Part shown: piece after piece, positions 1 to 7,164 of the stretch | Layout of the letters: every line of letters starts with the position of its first letter | How positions within the stretch are numbered: the first letter of the stretch is position 1 | Source of the DNA: Butyrivibrio sp. VCB2006 | GTDB lineage: Bacteria > Bacillota > Clostridia > Lachnospirales > Lachnospiraceae | Length of the DNA: 64,000 nt | Assembly (NCBI RefSeq): GCF_000420945.1 | Contig: NZ_ATVX01000020.1 | Location: 1-64,000 of the forward strand | Direction of reading: 5' to 3' | Translations under genes and position numbers: made by a program | Notes under the pieces: model-generated | What the model was told of the DNA's origin: nothing | The model's database searches: none | The model's input: only the letters and a program-made list of their open reading frames with translations

Positions 1-252
1 CGTCATATCTGGGAAGATTACATTGAAGAATGTGAGGATATAAGGTACACAGAAGGAATGAAGGATCTCTATTCTCACAGAAAAGAAACAATAGAGAGAA
101 TCTTTGGAACAGCAAAAGAGAACCACGGATTCAGATATACGCAGATGTATGGCAAGGCGCGGATGGAAATGAAGGTCGCGCTTACCTTTGCGTGTATGAA
201 TCTAAAAAAGCTTGCAAGAATCAAGCATGAATGGCGGTTAGAGATGGCCTGA
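1..252 (+). CDS. IS1182-type transposase, C-terminal fragment (5' cut by window edge)
   Basis: The reading frame is open from base 1 and ends with TGA at 250-252, so only the last 83 residues are visible. The segment with ETIERIFGTAKENHGFRYT followed by LTFACMNLKKLA resembles the C-terminus of DDE transposases of the IS1182/IS5 type. In those proteins a glutamate in the ERxFG context completes the catalytic triad. I infer that the upstream catalytic aspartates lie outside the window. Two hairpins follow within 130 bp. Whether the element is intact cannot be judged from this end alone. Confidence 0.8.
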   Translation, partial: RHIWEDYIEECEDIRYTEGMKDLYSHRKETIERIFGTAKENHGFRYTQMYGKARMEMKVALTFACMNLKKLARIKHEWRLEMA

Positions 253-306
253 TAGAGGACGTTTCTATCCTTTATTATCAATAAAACACTCGCGAAAAAG
301 AAAAAT

Positions 307-333
307 GGTCTTGAGAGCTACGCTCTCAGGACC
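307..333. repeat. Hairpin in the IS tail
   Basis: GGTCTTGAGAG (307-317) pairs with CTCTCAGGACC (323-333) across a 5-base loop, with one G-T pair. No T-run follows, so it is more likely IS-end structure than a terminator. Confidence 0.55.
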
Positions 334-351
334 ACTTTGTCTACAGTCTGA

Positions 352-380
352 AGCCATAGCGAAGAATGCTATGGCTTTTT
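352..380 (+). terminator. Intrinsic terminator after the IS
   Basis: AGCCATAGC (352-360) pairs perfectly with GCTATGGCT (368-376) across a 7-base loop, and a run of T follows. It would stop transcripts leaving the transposase before they run antisense into the glycosyltransferase gene. Confidence 0.7.
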
Positions 381-381
381 G

Positions 382-1350
382 CTACCCTCTTAGAAATTTA
401 CGTACGAAGGCGTACAATGATAAATTACATCTAAAGAGTGTAAAACGAATCTTGTTTTTGAAATCGGATTGCTTTGACATTTCTCTTGCTATCTTGCAAA
501 ACTCTTTATATTGCGTTTCCATCCGCTGCTTGGATTTGCTATCTTTTAGAATCTTGCGATAATCAATAAATTGTCTGGTTGTTCTCCCGAAATCTCGGTA
601 TGCCAGGCTATAGTAACCATGGGGAACCGTATAATTCAGGAGATTTATATATGCATCAAAGGCATCTAAACTTTTGTATGTTACTTTGCCACGCATAATA
701 CTATCAGCCGATAATTCCTGCTTATATACCAGTTTGCTGGACACATAGATTTTTGAACAATTAGAGACAAGTTGAGGAAGTATATAAGTATCTTCATTGT
801 TCTTTCCTACAGGATAACGAAGGTTTTGCCACACTTCTTTTTTATAAAGCTTGCCCCATGCGACTGTGGCCATGTATAGTTTTTCGGATTCTCTTATATG
901 CCATAGACCTTTTTCATCTACAACTGTATCTTTGTATCCTTCAGGAATTTCGGATATATCAACAAGTTCTCCTTCCGGAGTGAGTCTGGCAAAGCTCCCT
1001 ATGCAATAGTCAACATCATATTTTATGCATGCTTCCAAAAGATATTGGAGAGAATTCTCATAAAGATAATCGTCACTATCAAGGAAAAAGAAATAGTCAC
1101 CATGGGCATGATCCATACCATAATTGCGTGCATCACTAAGGCCACCATTTTTTTTATGGAGAGTGATTATATTGGGATATTTTAAAGAGTAATTATCACA
1201 TATTTGACCGGAGTTATCAGAACTGCCATCATCGACCAAAATAATCTCAAAATTGACATTTTCTTGGTTAATTACACTTGATATGCATCTGTCTATGTAT
1301 TTTTCTCTATTATATATTGGAATGATAACTGAAATTAGATTTGATGACAT
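382..1350 (-). CDS. Family 2 glycosyltransferase
   Basis: This is a GT-A fold glycosyltransferase of family GT2, which moves a sugar from a nucleotide-sugar donor to a growing surface polysaccharide or glycan. The N-terminus reads SVIIPIYNREKYIDRC. It is followed by the nucleotide-binding motif VDDGSSDNS, the NGGLSDARNYG motif, and the metal-binding DSDD near residue 95. I chose the ATG at 1350 because AGGATG lies 8 bases upstream on the minus strand and the conserved domain starts at once. An in-frame ATG at 1398 would add 16 residues but has no ribosome binding site. The gene is AT-rich relative to the ribosomal block and stands beside an IS end and a broken DUF1919 gene. This suggests a remnant of a polysaccharide cluster. 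The acceptor is unknown. Confidence 0.85.
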   Translation of the reverse strand: MSSNLISVIIPIYNREKYIDRCISSVINQENVNFEIILVDDGSSDNSGQICDNYSLKYPNIITLHKKNGGLSDARNYGMDHAHGDYFFFLDSDDYLYENSLQYLLEACIKYDVDYCIGSFARLTPEGELVDISEIPEGYKDTVVDEKGLWHIRESEKLYMATVAWGKLYKKEVWQNLRYPVGKNNEDTYILPQLVSNCSKIYVSSKLVYKQELSADSIMRGKVTYKSLDAFDAYINLLNYTVPHGYYSLAYRDFGRTTRQFIDYRKILKDSKSKQRMETQYKEFCKIAREMSKQSDFKNKIRFTLFRCNLSLYAFVRKFLRG

Positions 1351-1502
1351 TTTTATACATCCTGTTTCTAAGTATCTAAAATTAGTAGTATTTATCATAC
1401 ATACTTGGCTCTAGATATTATAAACATGATTGAATGACGTGTAAAGAAAATGACTATCAAATGTTTCCAAAGAGTACACGCTTTGTAAATACAATAATTC
1501 AA

Positions 1503-1531
1503 TTGAAAAGAATAATTCTGTAGGGTATTAT
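1503..1531 (+). promoter_or_regulatory. Promoter before the DUF1919 gene
   Basis: TTGAAA (1503-1508) and TATTAT (1526-1531) are separated by 17 bases. This places the start of transcription near 1538, just ahead of the ribosome binding site at 1541-1547. Confidence 0.55.
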
Positions 1532-1549
1532 TGTGTTTTGTGAGGAGTG

Positions 1550-2244
1550 ATGGATATGGATTTGATAAGAACGCACTTAATGATAATTAAGGGAAAAATA
1601 AAACAAAAAATCATTAGATTTCGAGAGAAAGTCTATTTAAATGGGATTAGATTAGAAAAAGAAATCATAACCTCAATCCGACAATAGTTTGCAATAACTG
1701 TGTTGCAGGAGTGATTTATCATAATCTGGGTCTTCAATTTCAGTCTCCTACGATAAATCTTTTTATTGGATCGGAGGATTACCTGGAATTTGTTAAGAAT
1801 TTCGAGTATTACAGTAAATGTGATGTTGTGGATATCTCTGACGAAAAATATCCATATCCAGTCGGCAAGATAGTTCCTATTGATGATGAGCATAAGGAGA
1901 TCAAGCTCTTTTTCCAACACTATAAGACGTTTGAAGATGCTAGAGAAAAATGGATCGAACGTTATAGAAGAGTTAATTGGGAAAATGTTTATTTCCTATG
2001 GGAATTCTATGATACTTTGTTTGACAATAAATTGATGTATGAGTTTGACGAGCTTGATAATATAAATCATCTTTTGATCATGCATAGATATTTTCCGGGG
2101 CTTAAGAATGCTGTGAGAGTTTCCTGTTATGATAATGACAAACCAACAGCAAAGATTTTGAAATACGATGGAATTACTGGAAAACGCTATTTGGAAGAGT
2201 TTGATTATGTAGCTTATTTGAATAATCGCGAATTATATTTGTAA
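1550..2244 (+). pseudogene. DUF1919 family protein with an apparent -1 frameshift
   Basis: Two overlapping frames together give one DUF1919 protein, a family found in exopolysaccharide gene clusters whose biochemical role is not established. The first part starts at ATG 1550 behind a GAGG site and runs to a TAG at 1685-1687. The rest lies in another frame, open from 1651. It carries NPTIVCNNCVAGVIYHNLGL, which is how family members normally begin their conserved core, and continues to TAA at 2242-2244. The frames join at the A5 run 1656-1660. One extra A there would restore a continuous protein of about 230 residues. A GTG at 1711 is a poor start because it would discard the NNC core motif. 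The break could be a real mutation, ribosomal slippage or an assembly error. The downstream terminator and upstream promoter are intact. Confidence 0.65.
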
Positions 2245-2267
2245 TATGTATAATTTGTATTTTTGGG

Positions 2268-2298
2268 ATGCAACCTAAACATAGGTTGCATCTTTTTT
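2268..2298 (+). terminator. Intrinsic terminator after the DUF1919 gene
   Basis: GATGCAACCT (2268-2277) pairs perfectly with AGGTTGCATC (2283-2292), followed by a T-rich run. Confidence 0.85.
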
Positions 2299-2329
2299 AA
2301 TTTCAAATGTAATCCCTTCCAAAAATCAA

Positions 2330-2380
2330 TTGTCTATATTGAACAAAAATCTCTATATATTTTCTCTGTAACCGCTTACA
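2330..2380 (+). promoter_or_regulatory. Probable promoter and cre-like operator of the pectate lyase gene
   Basis: A possible promoter is TTGTCT (2330-2335) with TATATA (2354-2359). Just downstream, at 2367-2380, is the near-palindrome TGTAACCGCTTACA. It agrees with the CcpA cre consensus TGWAARCGYTWNCW at 13 of 14 positions. Its place over the likely transcription start fits repression by CcpA or another LacI-family regulator. The rest of the leader to 2499 holds a weak stem (2445-2469) and no other feature I can name. Confidence 0.5.
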
Positions 2381-2499
2381 CAAAATCATTGATTCTCCTA
2401 TGACTAAAACGTATGATTAATAGGCAAACAAAGGGCTGCTCTGCAACGGGGATTGAGGGTAGCTCCGTTATAAAATTCTATTATTCATAGGGAGGTAAT

Positions 2500-5400
2500 A
2501 TGTTGGGGAAAAGTTTTAAATCCGGACTTGGGCTTGCAATGGCAGGAGTTCTTTTGGCTACTTCTGCGTTTGCGGGTAGCAAGGTGAATGCTTTGGCAGC
2601 AGCTGAAATGCCTGCAGTGACGGGAACAGGGGCATGGCTTGAGTCTGCGTATGTTACTTGGAATGCATCAGGAGATGCAAATGGCTACAATGTTTATGTT
2701 AATGGGGACAATGGACAGGTACAGCTTGATGATGAGCTGATTCGCTTGTATTCTGACGGCGCAGGCAATCAGTACTACAGAGCTGATGCCCTGGGTCTTT
2801 CTGCAGGCAATTACTCTTTTACCGTGGTTCCTGTTGAGGATGGCCAGGAGCAGAGTGATCTGTCTACATCTACAGATTCTGTTTATGTACAGAGCCATGA
2901 CAGATCAGGCTTTGCTTTTGTAAACGGTACCTCTAACGGTGCTTATAATTCTGACGGAACACTTCGCAGTGATGCGGTAGTTCTTTATATTACAAAGGAT
3001 ACCAAGGACACTGTATCTATGGATGTTGTGACAAACGCCAAGGGTGCAACCACATCTGCATCCGGACTTCAGAATATTCTTAATTTGTATAAAAAAGGAT
3101 ACGATTCACGTCCACTTGATGTGAGATTTGTTGGTCAGATCACTGACTTTGCCACAATGGAAGGCGGCGACATTGTTATCAGTGGATCCGGTGATAGCAA
3201 AAGAGTATCCTGCGGCATTACCTTTGAAGGTGTCGGCGAGGATGCTACAGCTGACGGATGGGGACTTAGAATCAAGAATGCTTCTAATGTTGAGGTAAGA
3301 AACCTTGGATTTATGAACTGTGACAGCTCAGAGGGTGATGACCTTGGACTTCAGCAGAGTAATGACCATATTTGGGTTCACAACTGTGATTTCTTTTACG
3401 GATATGCCGGCGGAGATTCCGACCAGGCTAAGGGTGACGGCGCGCTTGATACAAAGAAGTCTACATTTGTAACTCATTCTTACAACCACTTCTACGATAC
3501 CGGTAAGAGTAACCTTCAGGGAATGAAGTCAGAGTCTACAGAGAACTACATCACATACCACCACAACTGGTATGACCACTCTGATTCAAGACATCCACGT
3601 ATCAGAACCTGCAGCGTTCATATTTATAACAACTACTACGATGGAAATGCCAAGTACGGTGTTGGCGTTACAATGGGTGCTTCTGTATTCGTGGAGAATA
3701 ACTATTACAGAAACTGCAAGTTCCCTATGCTTATTTCCGAGCAGGGATCAGACGTAATGGCTGATTGGGAGACACTTACTAGAAATGAAGATTACGGCAC
3801 ATTCTCAAGTGAAGCCGGCGGTATCATTAAGTCTTTTAACAACTATATTGAAGGTGCTCAGTCATACGTAACATATCAGGAGAACAATACAGAGTTCGAT
3901 GCTTACGAAGTATCATCTGCTGACGAACAGGTCCCTTCTGAGGTTGTTGCATACAAGGGCGGTTCAAGTTACAACAATTTCGATACATCAGGAATTATGT
4001 ATTCATACTCTGCGGATTCTCCAGAGGAGGCAAAAGAAAAAGTTACAGCCTTCGCTGGTAGAGAAAATGGCGGAGATTTCAAGTGGGAATTCAACAACGA
4101 GGTAGACGATACTGACTACAGCGTAAACCGAGAGCTTAAAGCTTCTCTTAATTCATATCAGACTAAGATGATTGCAGTTGGTGGTGGTTCTGCCACAGGT
4201 GAGAACTCCGGTTCAGAGAGCTCAAGTGAAGCTTCTTCAGAGAGCTCAAGTGCTTCAGAGGCTTCATCAGATAACTCAGGAGCAGGAGAGGCTTCTTCAG
4301 AAGGAAGTTCAGAGGCAGCAGGTGAAGCATCAAGTGAGACAGCATCAGAAGCTTCCAGCACAGAAACAGAGGAGACTCCTGTAAATGTAAGTAGCTATGT
4401 TCAGAACTTTACAGCATCCGGAAAGGTTAGTGATTTCTATACTATAGAAGGAAACCTTTCTACAGGAAAGGGAACTGTAACATATGGTGGTAAGCTTCTT
4501 ACTCAGTGCCTCAAGATTGAGTCTAAGACCAGCATCAAGTTCACAGCTCCTGAAGATGGACAGCTTATTCTTGTGTTTGGTGACAAGGATTCATCAATAA
4601 AGCTTGATGGAAAGGCAGTAAAAGAATCATCTAATGTTATGACACTGGATATAACTGAGGGCACTCATGAGCTTACCAAGAAGGATGTTGAGAATCTTTT
4701 CTATATTGAATATGTAAGCAAGACTGAGGCTCCATCAGAAGAGCCTGGAAATGATGACCCTGCAAGTGAGGCATCAAGTGCAGCCAGTGAAGCATCGAGC
4801 GAGGCATCAAGCGCAGCCAGTGAAGCATCGAGCGAGGCAGCATCAGAAGCATCAAGTGAGAGTTCTGAAGAAGTTGACGAGCCTGAAGAACCTGAAGAAC
4901 CAGCTGTTTTATCCGGAGAATGGCAGAATAAATGGGGCGTGGTATCATACGTTTATTCAAATGGAGCCAAGGCAATTGGCATTAGGGAGATTGACGGTGA
5001 TATTTACTACTTCAATGAAAAAGGAGTTTTAAAGAAGAACCTTTTTGTTGAAGATAATGGATATACATATTACTTTGATGGCAATGGTAAGATGGTGACA
5101 GGATGGATGACCAAGAATTTTGCAAGATACCATTTTGCAGAAAATGGCAAGATGGACAAAGGCCTTACCTACGTAGATGATGACTACTATTTCTTCAAAG
5201 ATAATGGTGCGATGATCAAAAATGATTTCGTGAAAGTAGCTACAAACACCTATTATTTTGACGATAATGGTAAGATGATAACAGGATGGCTTAATAAGTG
5301 GACTGTTACCTACTATTTAGATGAGCTTGACGGATTGGTTACCGGAATGAGGGTAATTGATGGTGCGACCTATTTCTTTAATGAAAAAGGTCAGATGAGT

Positions 5401-5532
5401 AAAGACAAGTTTGTTAAACTTGATGGCAAAACCTATTTCTTTGGTAAGGACGGTAAGATGGTAACCGGTGAGATGACCAGATGGTTCCATAAATATGTCT
5501 TTGATGAGAATGGAGTTTTGATTCAGGGCTGA
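2500..5532 (+). CDS. Secreted, wall-binding pectate lyase (PL1 type), 1010 aa
   Basis: This enzyme cleaves polygalacturonate by beta-elimination outside the cell. A signal peptide covers about residues 1-25 (hydrophobic core ending TSAFA). A beta-rich domain of fibronectin-like length follows. The right-handed beta-helix catalytic domain spans about 150-540. It has the DGWGLRI start (near 252), the NDHIWVHNCDF strand, and the HPRIR motif (near 365) that in PL1 enzymes holds the catalytic arginine. A Ser/Glu/Ala linker (about 568-627) leads to a beta-rich domain I do not recognise (about 628-745). A second linker built of ASEASS repeats follows (about 747-802). The last 200 residues are tandem aromatic repeats of the GWxxxxxxxYyf..nG type, as in choline-binding-type wall modules. 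I infer an enzyme held on the cell surface. The start has GGGAGG 5 bases upstream. Confidence 0.88.
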   Translation: MLGKSFKSGLGLAMAGVLLATSAFAGSKVNALAAAEMPAVTGTGAWLESAYVTWNASGDANGYNVYVNGDNGQVQLDDELIRLYSDGAGNQYYRADALGLSAGNYSFTVVPVEDGQEQSDLSTSTDSVYVQSHDRSGFAFVNGTSNGAYNSDGTLRSDAVVLYITKDTKDTVSMDVVTNAKGATTSASGLQNILNLYKKGYDSRPLDVRFVGQITDFATMEGGDIVISGSGDSKRVSCGITFEGVGEDATADGWGLRIKNASNVEVRNLGFMNCDSSEGDDLGLQQSNDHIWVHNCDFFYGYAGGDSDQAKGDGALDTKKSTFVTHSYNHFYDTGKSNLQGMKSESTENYITYHHNWYDHSDSRHPRIRTCSVHIYNNYYDGNAKYGVGVTMGASVFVENNYYRNCKFPMLISEQGSDVMADWETLTRNEDYGTFSSEAGGIIKSFNNYIEGAQSYVTYQENNTEFDAYEVSSADEQVPSEVVAYKGGSSYNNFDTSGIMYSYSADSPEEAKEKVTAFAGRENGGDFKWEFNNEVDDTDYSVNRELKASLNSYQTKMIAVGGGSATGENSGSESSSEASSESSSASEASSDNSGAGEASSEGSSEAAGEASSETASEASSTETEETPVNVSSYVQNFTASGKVSDFYTIEGNLSTGKGTVTYGGKLLTQCLKIESKTSIKFTAPEDGQLILVFGDKDSSIKLDGKAVKESSNVMTLDITEGTHELTKKDVENLFYIEYVSKTEAPSEEPGNDDPASEASSAASEASSEASSAASEASSEAASEASSESSEEVDEPEEPEEPAVLSGEWQNKWGVVSYVYSNGAKAIGIREIDGDIYYFNEKGVLKKNLFVEDNGYTYYFDGNGKMVTGWMTKNFARYHFAENGKMDKGLTYVDDDYYFFKDNGAMIKNDFVKVATNTYYFDDNGKMITGWLNKWTVTYYLDELDGLVTGMRVIDGATYFFNEKGQMSKDKFVKLDGKTYFFGKDGKMVTGEMTRWFHKYVFDENGVLIQG

Positions 5533-5545
5533 TGAATACTTGCAG

Positions 5546-5592
5546 CACCAAATTTACATCGAACCTAAATAATCGTTTTTGCAAATTTGGTG
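5546..5592. repeat. Long-loop inverted repeat after the pectate lyase gene
   Basis: CACCAAATTT (5546-5555) pairs with AAATTTGGTG (5583-5592) across 27 bases. No T-run follows. Instead the next bases are the -35 box of the L10 promoter, so termination here is doubtful. Confidence 0.4.
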
Positions 5593-5619
5593 TTGACAAT
5601 AAAAAAAGAATATGATAAT
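5593..5619 (+). promoter_or_regulatory. Promoter of the rplJ-rplL operon
   Basis: A perfect TTGACA (5593-5598) is followed after 15 bases by GATAAT (5614-5619). Transcription would begin near the start of the L10 leader RNA. Confidence 0.6.
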
Positions 5620-5628
5620 TTATACAAG

Positions 5629-5766
5629 GTTGTCAGATAAAACCATGAGACAACCAGCCGAAGACAGCAGGTGTTCCTTTATGAGGAACATAATGAGAAA
5701 TCGCCTGCCGAGGAAAAGTTTGATTAGACTTTTTTACCTCTCGATGTCTTCGAGAGGTTTTTTTTC
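5629..5766 (+). promoter_or_regulatory. Ribosomal protein L10 leader RNA with terminator
   Basis: The stretch GCCGAAGACAGCAGGTG, the later CCTGCCGAGG segment, and a final hairpin match the L10 leader family of Firmicutes. There, free L10 (with L12) binds the RNA and represses its own operon. The final hairpin ACCTCTCG (5736-5743) with CGAGAGGT (5751-5758) is followed by eight T and forms an intrinsic terminator 30 bases before the rplJ start. This supports feedback control by attenuation. Confidence 0.85.
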
Positions 5767-5795
5767 GGCGGTACATTCTATAAGGAGGTAAAAAA

Positions 5796-6368
5796 ATGGC
5801 AAAGGTTGAACTTAAACAGCCTGTAGTAGCTGAGATTTCAGAGAAAATCAAAAACGCTCAGGCAGTCGTACTTGTAGATCACCGCGGACTTACTGTAGCA
5901 CAGGATACTGAGCTTCGTAAGAAACTTCGTGAAGAAGGCGTAACTTACAAGGTTTACAAGAATACGATGATGAACTTCGCATTCAAGGGAACAGACTTCG
6001 AGCAGCTTTCAGACCTCTTAAATGGTCCTAGCGCAATGGCTGTATCTGAGACAGATCCAGCAGCTCCAGCTCGTGTACTTTACGAGTTTGCTAAGAAGGC
6101 TAAGGCTCTTGAGATTAAGGGTGGTGTTATAGAAGGAAAGCTCTATGACGCAGCAGCAATGACAGACATTGCACAGATCCCTTCAAAGGAAGTTCTTCTT
6201 TCAAGATTGCTTGGTTCTATGCAGTCACCTATCGCAAACTTCGCTCGCGTTATCAATCAGATCGCAGAGAAAGGTGGCGAGGCAGCTCCAGCTGCAGAGG
6301 AAGCTCCTGCTGAGGCAGAGGCTCCAGCTACAGAAGAAGCTCCTGCAGAAGCACCTGCAGCAGAGTAA
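5796..6368 (+). CDS. rplJ: 50S ribosomal protein L10
   Basis: L10 anchors the L7/L12 stalk to 23S rRNA in the factor-binding region. The protein starts MAKVELKQPVVAEISEKIKNA and contains VLVDHRGLTVAQDTELR, typical of the RNA-binding N-terminal domain. The start has AAGGAGG with good spacing. At 190 residues it is longer than the usual 165-175. The extra length is a C-terminal tail of Ala, Glu and Pro from about residue 162, in short EEAPAEA-like repeats. It is the first gene behind the L10 leader and is followed by rplL. Confidence 0.97.
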   Translation: MAKVELKQPVVAEISEKIKNAQAVVLVDHRGLTVAQDTELRKKLREEGVTYKVYKNTMMNFAFKGTDFEQLSDLLNGPSAMAVSETDPAAPARVLYEFAKKAKALEIKGGVIEGKLYDAAAMTDIAQIPSKEVLLSRLLGSMQSPIANFARVINQIAEKGGEAAPAAEEAPAEAEAPATEEAPAEAPAAE

Positions 6369-6437
6369 TCTGTACAAAATAATAAGTAATACTAACAAAA
6401 CAAATTTAGAAATTATACTATATGGAGGTATATAATA

Positions 6438-6815
6438 ATGGCAAAGTTAACAACAGCAGAATTTATCGATGCTATCAAAGAGCTTACTGTTCTTGAGTTA
6501 AATGATCTTGTAAAGGCTTGTGAGGAAGAGTTCGGCGTATCTGCAGCAGCAGGCGTTGTAGTTGCAGCAGCAGGTGCTGGCGCAGCAGCAGCTGGTGAGG
6601 AGAAGACTGAGTTCAACGTAGAGCTTACAGAGGTTGGTCCTAACAAGGTTAAGGTTATCAAGGTTGTTCGTGAGCTTACAGGTCTTGGACTTAAGGAAGC
6701 AAAGGATCTCGTTGATGGAGCTCCTAAGATGGTTAAGGAGAACGCTGCTAAGGCAGAGGCTGATGACATCAAGGCTAAGCTTGAGGCTGAGGGCGCAAAG
6801 GTTACTCTTAAGTAA
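6438..6815 (+). CDS. rplL: 50S ribosomal protein L7/L12
   Basis: L7/L12 forms the flexible stalk that recruits and stimulates translation GTPases. The 125-residue protein shows the N-terminal dimerisation domain, the Ala/Gly-rich hinge with [17 protein letters not shown], and the C-terminal domain with [25 protein letters not shown] precedes the ATG. It lies 69 bp after rplJ in the same transcript and is followed by a strong terminator. Confidence 0.98.
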   Translation: MAKLTTAEFIDAIKELTVLELNDLVKACEEEFGVSAAAGVVVAAAGAGAAAAGEEKTEFNVELTEVGPNKVKVIKVVRELTGLGLKEAKDLVDGAPKMVKENAAKAEADDIKAKLEAEGAKVTLK

Positions 6816-6835
6816 TTGATATACGAGTTAAGAGC

Positions 6836-6879
6836 AAAAGGCTTACTACATGCTTGCATGTGGTAAGCCTTTTATTTTT
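6836..6879 (+). terminator. Terminator/attenuator between rplL and rpoB
   Basis: An 18-bp stem (6836-6853 with 6856-6873, one G-T pair, tiny loop) is followed by a T-rich run. It would end most rplJ-rplL transcripts. Partial termination here is the known way in which many bacteria make more L7/L12 than RNA polymerase. Confidence 0.85.
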
Positions 6880-7026
6880 AACCGTAACATATATGAGGAA
6901 GTAGCACGATAGTGCGGATTCCGAATATATGTAGAATTGCGAGAGTGCAAAGCACAGAGCAATTCGTATATCAATTACGTGTGGTGAGATTTAAATTTCG
7001 AGTCTGCTTGTCGTTAAAAAAAGTTC
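6880..7026 (+). other. Untranslated spacer with nested hairpins upstream of the rpoB promoter
   Basis: The spacer holds GCAC-GATA-GTGC (6904-6915) and a nested hairpin. In that hairpin GAATTGC (6934-6940) pairs with GCAATTC (6959-6965) around an inner GTGC-AAA-GCAC. I see no coding region. These structures lie before the rpoB promoter, so they would only be transcribed in read-through RNA from rplL, where they might serve as a processing site. Confidence 0.4.
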
Positions 7027-7055
7027 TTGACATTCAAATTTCTTTGCAGTATGAT
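7027..7055 (+). promoter_or_regulatory. Promoter of rpoB-rpoC
   Basis: TTGACA (7027-7032) and TATGAT (7050-7055) are separated by the optimal 17 bases. Transcription would start near 7062 and give an untranslated leader of about 100 bases. Confidence 0.8.
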
Positions 7056-7164
7056 TTAGGGTGCACTATTGTGGTGTGGTGGGCCTTTTTGCGCACTTTT
7101 TTAAAAGTACTCTAAAATTCCCATTTCATCGCAAAAAATAAAATTTAGAACGGGGTGAATGTCA

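Larger units (their letters stand above)
1..345 (+). mobile_element. Right end of an insertion sequence (partial)
   Basis: The transposase fragment is followed by a non-coding tail with a hairpin at 307-333 and the segment TTTGTCTACAGTCTGAA near 337-353. I take this as the probable terminal region of the element. Only one end is visible, so the terminal inverted repeat and target duplication cannot be confirmed, and the boundary is approximate. Confidence 0.45.

Noticed and set aside
2423..2470. GGCAAAC followed by a stem, resembling the start of a c-di-GMP-I (GEMM) riboswitch
   Set aside because: The second conserved block (GACGCAAAGCC) and the paired tetraloop receptor are missing. Only the short GGCAAAC string matches.
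4201..4860. Short repeated units that could suggest a CRISPR array or tandem repeats
   Set aside because: The repetition is protein-level SEASS/EASS coding with variable spacing inside one continuous gene. There are no unique spacers of even length.
4158..4975. Several open frames on both strands across the Ser-rich linkers of the pectate lyase
   Set aside because: They are by-products of low-complexity codons in other frames. They have no ribosome binding sites and no conserved domains.
5546..5592. Terminator after the pectate lyase gene
   Set aside because: The loop is 27 bases and there is no T-run. The next six bases are the -35 box of the following promoter. I keep it only as an inverted repeat.
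7159..7164. ATG 7159 as the rpoB start
   Set aside because: The ribosome binding site would be one base from it. ATG 7165 has proper spacing.
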